Below are positions 26,783 through 35,019 of a stretch of DNA of 64,000 bases, piece by piece. Each line of letters starts with the position of its first letter. Position 1 is the first letter of the stretch. Under the pieces are notes generated by a model, which was not told the origin of the DNA, ran no database searches, and was given only the letters and a program-made list of their open reading frames with translations. This DNA is from Aequorivita echinoideorum (GTDB lineage Bacteria > Bacteroidota > Bacteroidia > Flavobacteriales > Flavobacteriaceae). The stretch covers positions 62,001-126,000 of the forward strand of contig NZ_JAHCTB010000004.1 of NCBI RefSeq assembly GCF_018476645.1, read 5' to 3'. Made by a program: the position numbers and the translations under genes.

Positions 26783-27981
26783 AAGTTTTAATAAAAGTCG
26801 AAAACCTCTCCAAAAAGTTCTGTAAGGACCTTAAGACCAGTCTTTGGTATGGAGTGAAGGATTTGGTTTCCGGGATTGCGGGCAATAAGGCGGAGCGCGA
26901 ACTGCGGCCCAAGGAATTCTGGGCGGTAAAGGACATCAATTTTGAACTGCGCCGTGGGGAGTGCCTGGGGCTCATTGGCCACAATGGCGCGGGCAAATCC
27001 ACATTATTGAAAATATTGAACGGACTCATAAACCCGGATGCGGGAAAGGTAACCATACGGGGTAAGGTAGGTGCGCTGATCGAGCTGGGTGCGGGCTTTA
27101 ACCCTATATTGAGCGGCAGGGAAAATATTTATAACAACGGTGCGGTGCTGGGTTTTACACGCAAGGAGATTGATGCCAAGGTGGACGAAATAATTGCCTT
27201 TGCCGAATTGGAAGAATTCATTGATATGCCCGTAAAAAATTACAGCAGCGGGATGCGCGTGCGCCTGGGTTTTGCGGTAGCTGCCCAAATGGAACCGGAC
27301 GTGCTTATTATCGATGAGGTCTTGGCGGTGGGTGATTTGGGTTTCGTGCTGAAATGTTTTAAACGGATAGATACCATCTTACCGAATACTGCAATCGTAT
27401 TCGTTAGCCATAATATGCCTATGGTTTCACGTATTTGCAATAAAATTATTTTGATGGATAGGGGAGTTGCAAAATTTCAAGGGGATGAAGTGGGAAAGGC
27501 GATTGATCAATATTATACTAGATTTTCAAATAATAATAGTAATGTAGTTTTTGATGATGGGAATTTAGAATTAGTTAAGGCCAAACTTCTTGGAGCTAAA
27601 AACCTTAATAATATTCCACACTTACATTGGGGAGATGATTTCCAATTATACCTAAAATTTAAAATAAATAATCTTCAAATAGTTCCATCTTTCCACGTGC
27701 TAATTTTTGATAAAGAGCAAAGACCTGTGGCAATTTTTGATTCTAATAAGGAACAATATTTACTTGATAAAAAAGATACATATATTGAATTTAATGTATT
27801 GCATCATAATTTTCAACTATCTAAAGGGATGTACAATGTAGGTCTAAATATTTACAAATCAGAACGAAGAGACCCAATAATGAGAATAAATGATTTGCTC
27901 AAATTTCAAATTTTGCATGACATTGATGTTTCGCCACCATTCTTTTTAAAATCTAATTTCAAATTTATTTCTAATGTATAA
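26536..27981 (+). CDS. wzt: Polysaccharide ABC transporter ATP-binding protein with C-terminal cargo domain
   Basis: A 481-residue Wzt-like ATPase. Residues 1-83 are low complexity and encoded largely by heptamer tract 3; the family core begins at V84 (VLIKVENLSKKFCKDLK). Walker A is GHNGAGKST (148-156), then the signature YSSGMRVRLGFA and Walker B VLIIDEVLAVGD. The C-terminal ~150 residues form a Wzt_C-like beta domain that in homologues recognises the glycan end. There is no ATG in frame between the upstream stop at 26494-26496 and the core, so the GTG at 26536 is the best start. Base composition drops sharply near 27480, at the ATPase/cargo-domain border. Confidence 0.9.
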   Translation: MPKENQHKTIQNPQFKEDNQNRTSQNVQSNADNPQPTTQNQEPITENQEPRTKNQELTTHNRQPTTDNPQPTTDNPQPTTDNQVLIKVENLSKKFCKDLKTSLWYGVKDLVSGIAGNKAERELRPKEFWAVKDINFELRRGECLGLIGHNGAGKSTLLKILNGLINPDAGKVTIRGKVGALIELGAGFNPILSGRENIYNNGAVLGFTRKEIDAKVDEIIAFAELEEFIDMPVKNYSSGMRVRLGFAVAAQMEPDVLIIDEVLAVGDLGFVLKCFKRIDTILPNTAIVFVSHNMPMVSRICNKIILMDRGVAKFQGDEVGKAIDQYYTRFSNNNSNVVFDDGNLELVKAKLLGAKNLNNIPHLHWGDDFQLYLKFKINNLQIVPSFHVLIFDKEQRPVAIFDSNKEQYLLDKKDTYIEFNVLHHNFQLSKGMYNVGLNIYKSERRDPIMRINDLLKFQILHDIDVSPPFFLKSNFKFISNV

Positions 27982-28852
27982 ATTTAATTTTTCCAAAATT
28001 TTTAATGGACAGAAAACTATTTCAGAGAAAGATTTAGATTTGAAATTTTTGGAATATGATAAAAAACATATTCTCCGGACTGTAAACTTGAATGATATAC
28101 CATTTAAAGAATATAGAATAGGAGGCAAAATATCATACGCTGAATGGGCGCATGTAATTGGTTTATTTCAAACTTTGATTTATGAAATCCTTGATAGAAA
28201 AAGTAACAATTATATATTAGATATTGGCTGCGGTACAGGTTTATTGGCTATGTCTTGTCAAAATTATATAGAAGATAGTGGTTTATATATCGGACTAGAT
28301 GTTTCAAAATCCAATATAGATTTTTGTAAAAGTCATTTTACAAATTCTAAATTAAGATTTCATCATTTTGACGTTAATAATGCTATGTATGCAAATAATC
28401 AAGAATCGAAATATAAACCATGGGCTATCGAAAGCGACAAAATGAATCTAGTTACGGCATTATCAGTTTGGACGCATTTAAATGAAGAGGATGCCATTTT
28501 TTACTTTAAAGAAATTTTTAGGGTTTTAAAAAAAGGAGGAAAAGCACTAATAACCTTTTTTTATTTAGACAATTTATATTATGAATCATTAGATTACAGA
28601 AAAAATAAAAAGGGTCAATTTCACAACACGTCACAATCTGATTGGATTTTCGATACTAAAGCTTATAATTCAGACAACTGGTTTTATCCTTCGCAACTAA
28701 ATATCCCTGAAAATGCTATAGGAATAAATAAATTTGGTCTGGAAAAGCTATTAGAGCATAGTGGTTTAAAAATAGTTAAGTATTATCCTGGAAATTGGAA
28801 AGAAATTCCAGGTCTTTATTTTCAGGATATATTTGTTTTTGAAAAACCATAA
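27974..28852 (+). CDS. SAM-dependent class I methyltransferase
   Basis: A 292-residue methyltransferase. Motif I (YILDIGCGTGLLAMSCQ) and the acidic end of beta-2 (IGLDVSKSNIDFCK) bind S-adenosylmethionine; VTALSVWTHLNEEDAIFYFKEIFRVLKKGGKALITFFY is the motif IV-VI region. It overlaps the end of wzt by 8 bases. In Wzm/Wzt systems such enzymes often methylate the non-reducing end of the glycan, which both ends chain growth and provides the tag read by Wzt_C; this role is inferred from position. The gene is notably AT-rich. Confidence 0.85.
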   Translation: MYKFNFSKIFNGQKTISEKDLDLKFLEYDKKHILRTVNLNDIPFKEYRIGGKISYAEWAHVIGLFQTLIYEILDRKSNNYILDIGCGTGLLAMSCQNYIEDSGLYIGLDVSKSNIDFCKSHFTNSKLRFHHFDVNNAMYANNQESKYKPWAIESDKMNLVTALSVWTHLNEEDAIFYFKEIFRVLKKGGKALITFFYLDNLYYESLDYRKNKKGQFHNTSQSDWIFDTKAYNSDNWFYPSQLNIPENAIGINKFGLEKLLEHSGLKIVKYYPGNWKEIPGLYFQDIFVFEKP

Positions 28853-28860
28853 TTTTTAAA

Positions 28861-29550
28861 ATGATCTCCCATAAACACAAATGTATTTTTATACATATCC
28901 CGAAAACTGCAGGAACAAGTATTACAAATCATTATTTTTATGCTAAAAATCTTGATTGGAGAGTACCAAATTATGATGTATTGTATGGATGGTGCCCAAA
29001 AAGAAATATACACCTTCAACATGCTACAAGTAGACAATTATTGGAATTAGATTTAATTACAGAAGAGATATGGAAATCATACTACAAATTTACTTTTGTT
29101 CGCAACCCTTATGATAGAGCTTATTCTGATTATTTATGGATGATGACTGATAGAAATGTTAACGGAAGTTTTTTTGAGTATCTAAATAAAAGAGGAGAAT
29201 TCGAAAGTACTTTAAAGGACAATTCGTCCAAATATTACAGAGGAGATCACTTAATAAATCAAACTGATTTTTTTGATTTCTCGGGTATTATGGCAATGGA
29301 TTATATAGCCAGATTTGAAAAAATAAATCTAGCTATTAGAAAAATCAATAAAAGATTAAATTTATCCGAACCACTGACAAAACATTTTCAAAAAAACACA
29401 AATAGAAGCAAATATTATGCAGATTTTTATAACGAAGAAAGCAGGCTATGGGTCTATAATAAATATAAGACAGATTTGGAATTGCTGAAATATAGATTTG
29501 ATAAAAAAAAATCTTTTAAAGCCAAATTGGCATCCCTGCTTAAACATTAA
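28861..29550 (+). CDS. Sulfotransferase family 2-like protein
   Basis: A 229-residue protein with the 5'-phosphosulfate-binding loop FIHIPKTAGTSITNHYF near the N-terminus and the 3'-phosphate motif FTFVRNPYDRAYSDYLWM. These are the two PAPS-binding motifs of carbohydrate sulfotransferases. It should transfer sulfate from PAPS to a sugar hydroxyl of the exported glycan in the cytoplasm. It lies 8 bases after the methyltransferase, so the two modification genes form a unit with wzt. The acceptor sugar is unknown. Confidence 0.85.
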   Translation: MISHKHKCIFIHIPKTAGTSITNHYFYAKNLDWRVPNYDVLYGWCPKRNIHLQHATSRQLLELDLITEEIWKSYYKFTFVRNPYDRAYSDYLWMMTDRNVNGSFFEYLNKRGEFESTLKDNSSKYYRGDHLINQTDFFDFSGIMAMDYIARFEKINLAIRKINKRLNLSEPLTKHFQKNTNRSKYYADFYNEESRLWVYNKYKTDLELLKYRFDKKKSFKAKLASLLKH

Positions 29551-29555
29551 ATTTC

Positions 29556-30464
29556 TTGATTTCCATAATCCTTCCCAATTATAACCACAAGCAATTTCTT
29601 GAACAGCGCCTAGAAAGCATACTACATCAAACGTATCAAGATTTTGAAATCATTCTTTTGGATGATGCCTCAAATGATGGTAGCGAGAAGATTTTGAGAA
29701 AATATGCTGTTCACCCTAAAGTAACACAATTTTTAATCAATAATGTAAATTCTGGAGGTCCTTTTAAACAATGGAAGAAAGGAATTGAGTATGCGAAGGG
29801 TAACTATGTTTGGATAGCAGAAAGTGATGATTACTGCGCACCTGATTTTCTGGAAAAATCAATTAAAAGATTAAATGAAGAAGTTGGTCTCACATACTGC
29901 CAAAGTATAGATGTTGATGAAAACAATAAAATGATTTCTGAAAGATTACAATATACCAACATTTTCCAACCAAATATTTGGAAAGATGATTTCACAATAT
30001 CGGGTACTGCCTTTATTGATAACTATCTCTATTTTAGAAATGTTATACCTAACGCCAGTGCAGTTCTATTTAAAAAGGAATTGGTAAGTGATGATATATT
30101 TGATAAAAAACTTTTAGAGATGAAAATGGCTGGGGATTGGTTGTTTTGGTCAAGGATTTGCAAAAAAACATGTGTCAGCTTCTCAAGGGAAGTACTTAAT
30201 TTTTTTCGAAATCATGAAAATGTAAGTAGAAATCACAACTCACTGCCGAAGCAAAGGCAAAGAATTTTAGAGGAACTGCATATAGTTCAAGAAATTGACA
30301 ATAAGAGAAAGCTCCCCACACGCCAACCGGAATTGATTAACAAATGGTTTTCTATACATAGCAAATGGCACTTATTCAAAAAGTCATTCTACGCACCATC
30401 TAGGAACATGATTAAAAATATCCAATTATTTTATGATTTTGTATCTTTCAAATTGAAAAAATAG
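29556..30464 (+). CDS. Glycosyltransferase family 2
   Basis: A 302-residue GT-A enzyme. ISIILPNYNHKQFLEQRLESILHQTYQDFEIILLDDASNDGS is the nucleotide-binding start, and VWIAESDDYCAPDFLE carries the DxD-like metal motif (ESDD). The C-terminal part (KMAGDWLFWSRICKKTCVSFSREVLNFFRNHENVSRNH) contains the probable catalytic region. The start is TTG, four bases from the sulfotransferase stop, because the fold begins immediately at that codon. Donor and acceptor are unknown. Confidence 0.88.
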   Translation: MISIILPNYNHKQFLEQRLESILHQTYQDFEIILLDDASNDGSEKILRKYAVHPKVTQFLINNVNSGGPFKQWKKGIEYAKGNYVWIAESDDYCAPDFLEKSIKRLNEEVGLTYCQSIDVDENNKMISERLQYTNIFQPNIWKDDFTISGTAFIDNYLYFRNVIPNASAVLFKKELVSDDIFDKKLLEMKMAGDWLFWSRICKKTCVSFSREVLNFFRNHENVSRNHNSLPKQRQRILEELHIVQEIDNKRKLPTRQPELINKWFSIHSKWHLFKKSFYAPSRNMIKNIQLFYDFVSFKLKK

Positions 30465-30469
30465 AACAC

Positions 30470-31576
30470 TTGAACATTGCCATATTTTCTCCTAACAGAA
30501 ACCCCTATTCGGAAACATTTATCCAAGCCCATAAAAATTGTTTGCAGGGTAAAATTTTTTATTATTACGGCAGAAATCCTATAACCCTTGAAGGAAAATA
30601 CAATAGAGAACCTCGCTACAAAACATTTTTCCTGAGACTTAAAACTAAAATTGGTCGCAAACCTTCGGGATATTTTGAAAGACAAATGCTTTTGCGAGAT
30701 TTTAAATTAAATAAAATAGATGTGGCGCTGGTAGAATATGGGACGCACGCACATACTTTATTATCTATTTTAAAGGAAGCGGATATACCTTTTGTAGTAC
30801 ATTTTCACGGCTATGACGCCAGTGAATTTGATGTTCTTGAAAAAGCAAATTATTATAAGAACGTTTTTTCGAATGCGTCAAAAATTATTTCTGTTTCGAA
30901 AAAAATGAGTGAAATGTTATTAAACATAGATTGTCCCAAAGAAAAGCTGATATACAATGTGTATGGACCACGGCCTGAATTCTTTGAAATTAAACCACAA
31001 TTTGAAAACCAACAGTTTATAAGTGTTGGCAGGTTTACAAATAAAAAAGCACCTTATTATTCCATTCTCAGTTTTAAAAAAGTTTTGAAATATTATCCTG
31101 GGGCTAAATTGATTATGGCAGGAGATGGCGAATTATTGAATACTTGCAAAAATTTGGTGAAAGTGTTTGGGTTGGAGGACAATATTCATTTTCCGGGTAT
31201 AATTACTGCCGAGGAATTCAAGCAATATTTGCAAAGTTCAAGAGCGTATGTTCAGCATTCCATTACAGCGGATAATGGTGATATGGAAGGAACACCTCTT
31301 GCAATATTGGAAGCCAGTGCGGCTGGAATACCTGTAATATCAACTTACCACGCCGGAATACCTGATGTGATCTTACATGAAATAACAGGGTTGCTTTGTA
31401 ATGAGCACGATGTAGATGCTATGGCAAAAAATATGATCAGACTGTTAGATGATGAAAAACTTGCAATTGAAATGGGTAAAATGGGAAAGAAGAGAGTAAT
31501 TGAGAATTTCAGTTTAGAAAGACATATAACGTTATTGGATAAAGTTCTTAATGAATGTAGCTTAAATAAAAATTAA
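30470..31576 (+). CDS. Glycosyltransferase family 4
   Basis: A 368-residue GT-B enzyme. The N-terminal acceptor-side domain starts IAIFSPNRNPYSETFIQAH and contains PFVVHFHGYDASEF. The donor domain carries FISVGRFTNKKAPYYSI, LIMAGDGELLNTCKNL and the E-x7-E motif in MEGTPLAILEASAAGIPVISTYHAGIPDVI. Retaining mechanism is expected for the family. TTG start, six bases after the previous stop. It is the last gene before the terminator at 31641. Confidence 0.92.
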   Translation: MNIAIFSPNRNPYSETFIQAHKNCLQGKIFYYYGRNPITLEGKYNREPRYKTFFLRLKTKIGRKPSGYFERQMLLRDFKLNKIDVALVEYGTHAHTLLSILKEADIPFVVHFHGYDASEFDVLEKANYYKNVFSNASKIISVSKKMSEMLLNIDCPKEKLIYNVYGPRPEFFEIKPQFENQQFISVGRFTNKKAPYYSILSFKKVLKYYPGAKLIMAGDGELLNTCKNLVKVFGLEDNIHFPGIITAEEFKQYLQSSRAYVQHSITADNGDMEGTPLAILEASAAGIPVISTYHAGIPDVILHEITGLLCNEHDVDAMAKNMIRLLDDEKLAIEMGKMGKKRVIENFSLERHITLLDKVLNECSLNKN

Positions 31577-31637
31577 ATGATATATTTATGCTAACCATAA
31601 GAAAAAGCTAAGGAACGAAAGATCCACATAATCCCAT

Positions 31638-31682
31638 AAAAACAAGTCCAACTTTTACTTTAAAGTTGGACTTGTTTTTTTT
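31638..31682 (+). terminator. Strong rho-independent terminator inside the glycan locus
   Basis: A 15-bp perfect stem (AACAAGTCCAACTTT and AAAGTTGGACTTGTT, 31641-31655 and 31662-31676) is followed by a T run. It closes the first wzm-to-GT4 transcription unit and separates it from the HU-like gene. Confidence 0.88.
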
Positions 31683-31792
31683 AAATTAAGTACTACTTTT
31701 GTTTAGATTTCCTTAGTGTTTGTTAAAAATGGCTAATTATTTCTAACAAAAATGCTAAGCAAATAATTAAAACTTTTAAGAAGAAGCATAGT

Positions 31793-32179
31793 ATGGCCAT
31801 AAAATATAGGGTTACAAAGCGTAAGGATACCATCAATAATGAAACCGATTGCAAATACATCATGCAGGCCATTAGCAAAGGCGAGGTGAATTTGAGACGG
31901 TTAAGCTGGGAGATTAGCAATATGAGTACGCATACCGAGGGAGACGTGTACGGTGTCTTAATTATGTTGGTAAAACAAATGCGCGATCATTTGGAACAGG
32001 GCGAGACGGTAGTACTCGATGATATGGGCCGGTTCAAGATAGGCTTTCAATGCCAGCCCGAAACTATGCCTGAAAAACTTAGCAAAAAAAGCATCAAGAA
32101 ATTTTCTGTAAATTACATGCCTTCCAAAGAACTGAAGCACTGGCTGAAAACAGGGCTGGAGGTTGAAAAAGAGAAATAG
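31793..32179 (+). CDS. HU-like DNA-binding protein
   Basis: A 128-residue HU/IHF-fold protein of the Bacteroidota type. It has MAIKYRVTKRKDTINNETDCKYIMQAISKGEVNLRRLSWEISNMSTHTEGDVYGVLIMLVKQMRDHLEQGETVVLDDMGRFKIGFQCQPETM, where the loop LDDMGRFKIGF corresponds to the beta-arm base of HU (L-GFGTF in classic HU). It should be a small nucleoid-associated protein. It starts a new unit after the terminator and before the run of GT2 genes. Such HU-like genes are repeatedly seen in polysaccharide loci of this phylum, but the role there is unknown. Confidence 0.82.
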   Translation: MAIKYRVTKRKDTINNETDCKYIMQAISKGEVNLRRLSWEISNMSTHTEGDVYGVLIMLVKQMRDHLEQGETVVLDDMGRFKIGFQCQPETMPEKLSKKSIKKFSVNYMPSKELKHWLKTGLEVEKEK

Positions 32180-32194
32180 CAATATCGCATTATT

Positions 32195-33139
32195 GTGAAC
32201 GCAAACAACCCTTTAGTTTCAATCATAATCCCCACCTATAACAGGGCGCACCTCATTGGTGAAACGCTAGATAGTATTTTAGCGCAAACCTATACCAATT
32301 GGGAGTGTATCATAGTTGATGATGGTAGTACTGACAATACGGATGCGGTGATCGAAAGTTATGTAAGAAGCGATCAAAGATTTCAATATCACCATCGCCC
32401 AAAAAACCGAAAGAAGGGAGCGAATGCTTGTAGAAATTATGGGTTTGAATTGAGCAAGGGAGAATACATCAATTGGTTTGATAGTGATGATATTATGCTT
32501 TTCGAGCATATAGAGAGTAAAGTTAGCAGGTTTACAGTTGAAACAGATATTGTAATTGGTTATAGTAATTTTGTTGATAAAAATGGCAAGTTTTTAAAAT
32601 CTGAGATCAGAACAAAATTAACATCATATTTATTGGAAGATTTTATTACCCTGAAAGTAAGCTGGTATTTACCTGATCCTATGTATTCCCAAAAGTTTCT
32701 AAAAACACATCAATTACATTTTTGCGAAAACTTACATAAAGGTCAGGATAGGGATTTTCATATTCGTGTATTGTTTAAGTATCCAAAAATAATTTTTATC
32801 AATAAGTCATTAACAAATTATCGACAAACTGAGAATTCCATATCAAATGATTTTTCAAGTAGTACAATATATTCTCTTTACCAAGCTGAAAATAATAGAA
32901 TCGATATGATGGAAAACATGAACCTAAATAAGTTTACCAAATTATTTCTGCTTGTGCAGCAATTAAAAAAGTATCCATTCATATTTAGGGAAAAAGGGGT
33001 TTCATTTAAAAACTTTAAACTTTTCACTACATTAGGAAGTATAAATTTCACTACTGTTAGGTGGTTTTTTAAATATACATTGGCCTTTTTGAGCTTCAAG
33101 ATTTTTAATAGAGGCTATTATTTTTTAAAAGGTAATTAG
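32195..33139 (+). CDS. Glycosyltransferase family 2 (modular copy 1)
   Basis: A 314-residue GT-A enzyme, GTG start. The first ~95 residues (LVSIIIPTYNRAHLIGETLDSILAQTYTNWECIIVDDGSTDNTDAVIESYV ... NRKKGANACRNYGFELSKGEYINWFDSDD) are nearly identical, at DNA level too, to those of the next two genes. Past the FDSDD metal motif the sequence is different (IMLFEHIESKVSRFTVETDIVIGYSNFVDKNG ... HKGQDRDFHIRVLFKYPK), so donor binding is probably shared and acceptor specificity changed. Confidence 0.9.
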   Translation: MNANNPLVSIIIPTYNRAHLIGETLDSILAQTYTNWECIIVDDGSTDNTDAVIESYVRSDQRFQYHHRPKNRKKGANACRNYGFELSKGEYINWFDSDDIMLFEHIESKVSRFTVETDIVIGYSNFVDKNGKFLKSEIRTKLTSYLLEDFITLKVSWYLPDPMYSQKFLKTHQLHFCENLHKGQDRDFHIRVLFKYPKIIFINKSLTNYRQTENSISNDFSSSTIYSLYQAENNRIDMMENMNLNKFTKLFLLVQQLKKYPFIFREKGVSFKNFKLFTTLGSINFTTVRWFFKYTLAFLSFKIFNRGYYFLKGN

Positions 33140-34030
33140 ATGCAAAATTTAGTTTCAATCATAATTCCCACCTATAACAGGGCGCACCTCATAGCTGAAA
33201 CGCTCGATAGTATTTTGGCGCAAACCTATACCAATTGGGAGTGTATCATAGTTGATGATGGTAGTACTGACAATACGGATGCGGTGGTCGAAAGTTATGT
33301 AAGAAAAGATCAAAGATTTCAATACCACCATCGCCCAAAAAACCGAAAGAAAGGGGCGAACGTTTGTAGAAATTATGGGTTTGAATTGAGCAAAGGAGAA
33401 TATATTAATTGGTTAGATGATGACGATTTAATAGGGGTTGATAAAATAAAAAATCAGATTGCTAAACTTGCAAATAATGAGTTTGCTATATCCACTTGTG
33501 CATGGGGAAGATTTACAGTAATAGAAGATTTTGATATCAAAGAATTAAATATTTATAAAAATTATGACAATGGGTATGAACTATTGGAAGACTATGGACA
33601 ATACGATTGTTTTTTCCCATGCCATAGTTTTTTGATATCTAAAGATATTATATATGAAGTTGGATTATGGGATGAAAGTTTGACCATCAATCAGGATGGT
33701 GAGTTTTTTTCGCGAGTAATTTTAGCAGCCAGCAAAATATTATATGCTAACAATACAAATGTAAAATATCGTACACATAAAAATAGTAGGATTAGTAAGC
33801 TATCAAATTTGAAAAAGGCAAACGATATTGTTCGAAGTTGGAAGCTTATCTTTCGGGCTATACCCAACCATTATGAATCAAAACTTTCAAAATATAAATC
33901 AAATTCTAAAAAGATCATATTTAATCAATTGAGATACAATGGTTATAAATTTATTATTCTAAAAAATTCTATATTTTTTAAAAGAGAGATTTTTAATTAT
34001 ATAATAAAAAAAATTAATTCTAATTTATAG
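33140..34030 (+). CDS. Glycosyltransferase family 2 (modular copy 2)
   Basis: A 296-residue GT-A enzyme that begins directly after the previous stop. The N-terminal ~95 residues repeat those of copies 1 and 3; the metal motif is LDDDD. The C-terminal half (ISTCAWGRFTVIEDF ... CFFPCHSFLISKDIIYEVGLWDESLTINQDGEFFSRVILAASKILYANNTNVKYR) is homologous to, but clearly diverged from, copies at 34060 and 34998 and unrelated in detail to copy 1. Donor and acceptor are unknown. Confidence 0.9.
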   Translation: MQNLVSIIIPTYNRAHLIAETLDSILAQTYTNWECIIVDDGSTDNTDAVVESYVRKDQRFQYHHRPKNRKKGANVCRNYGFELSKGEYINWLDDDDLIGVDKIKNQIAKLANNEFAISTCAWGRFTVIEDFDIKELNIYKNYDNGYELLEDYGQYDCFFPCHSFLISKDIIYEVGLWDESLTINQDGEFFSRVILAASKILYANNTNVKYRTHKNSRISKLSNLKKANDIVRSWKLIFRAIPNHYESKLSKYKSNSKKIIFNQLRYNGYKFIILKNSIFFKREIFNYIIKKINSNL

Positions 34031-34059
34031 AATTTAGTATCTTATCTTTTAGATATCAA

Positions 34060-35019
34060 ATGTTTCCAAAAGTTTCAATCATAATTCCCACCTATAACAG
34101 GGCGCACCTCATTGGTGAAACGCTCGATAGTATTTTGGCGCAAACCTATACCAATTGGGAGTGCATTATAGTTGATGATGGTAGTACTGACAACATGGAT
34201 GCGGTGGTCGAAAGTTATTTAAGAAAAGATCAAAGATTTCAATACCACCATCGCCCAAAAAACCGAAAGAAAGGCGCAAATACTTGTAGGAATTATGGAT
34301 TTGAATTGAGTAAGGGAGATTATATACAGTGGCTTGATAGTGATGACTTAATTTCACGAAATAAACTGGAAAAACAAATTTCTATTCTGAATTTGTGTTC
34401 GCCATTGGATATTGTTTTTGGCAAATGGAAACGCTTTAAGGAAGATATCGACAATGCGGTTGATATTAATAAAAAAACTTTTTACAAATCTTATGAGAGT
34501 GGATATGTATTCATGGAAGCTTTAGGTGAATACAAAACTTTTATGGCTTCCCATTCCTATCTTGTGTCCAGAGATATAATATCCAAAAGCGGTTTGTGGA
34601 ATCCTTATTTATTGTCAAATCAAGATGGTGAATTTTTTAATAGAATTTTATTAAATTGTGGTAGAGTGATATTTTGTGAAAATGTTACATCATATTATCG
34701 AATGAATTGCAATATTTCGGTAAGTAGTTATTCTTCTATTGATAAAATTATTAGTGTAATAAATAGTTGGATCCTTATTGAAAATAGGATGATATTGCAA
34801 TACGATTTGTCTAAATTTAAATATATAGAAAATGCCAAGAATAGGGTTTTTATAGATTTAAATAAGTCGGATTTTTCTTATCTAAAGTATAACTATCAAG
34901 ATTTTTTTAATATTCAATTAGTTTCTGAAAAAGAATATTTTAGAAAAAAAAGATTATATAAAAGAGCATTGAGAAAATTGAATAAAAAACTAGAAAGATG
35001 GTTTCCGATGTTTGCGTAA
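34060..35019 (+). CDS. Glycosyltransferase family 2 (modular copy 3)
   Basis: A 319-residue GT-A enzyme with the same near-identical N-terminal block and an LDSDD metal motif. The C-terminal part (IVFGKWKRFKEDIDN ... MASHSYLVSRDIISKSGLWNPYLLSNQDGEFFNRILLNCGRVIFCENVTSYYRM) aligns with copy 2 but with extensive change. Its last 22 bases overlap the next GT2 gene. The C-terminal halves are strikingly AT-rich compared with the N-terminal block. Confidence 0.9.
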   Translation: MFPKVSIIIPTYNRAHLIGETLDSILAQTYTNWECIIVDDGSTDNMDAVVESYLRKDQRFQYHHRPKNRKKGANTCRNYGFELSKGDYIQWLDSDDLISRNKLEKQISILNLCSPLDIVFGKWKRFKEDIDNAVDINKKTFYKSYESGYVFMEALGEYKTFMASHSYLVSRDIISKSGLWNPYLLSNQDGEFFNRILLNCGRVIFCENVTSYYRMNCNISVSSYSSIDKIISVINSWILIENRMILQYDLSKFKYIENAKNRVFIDLNKSDFSYLKYNYQDFFNIQLVSEKEYFRKKRLYKRALRKLNKKLERWFPMFA

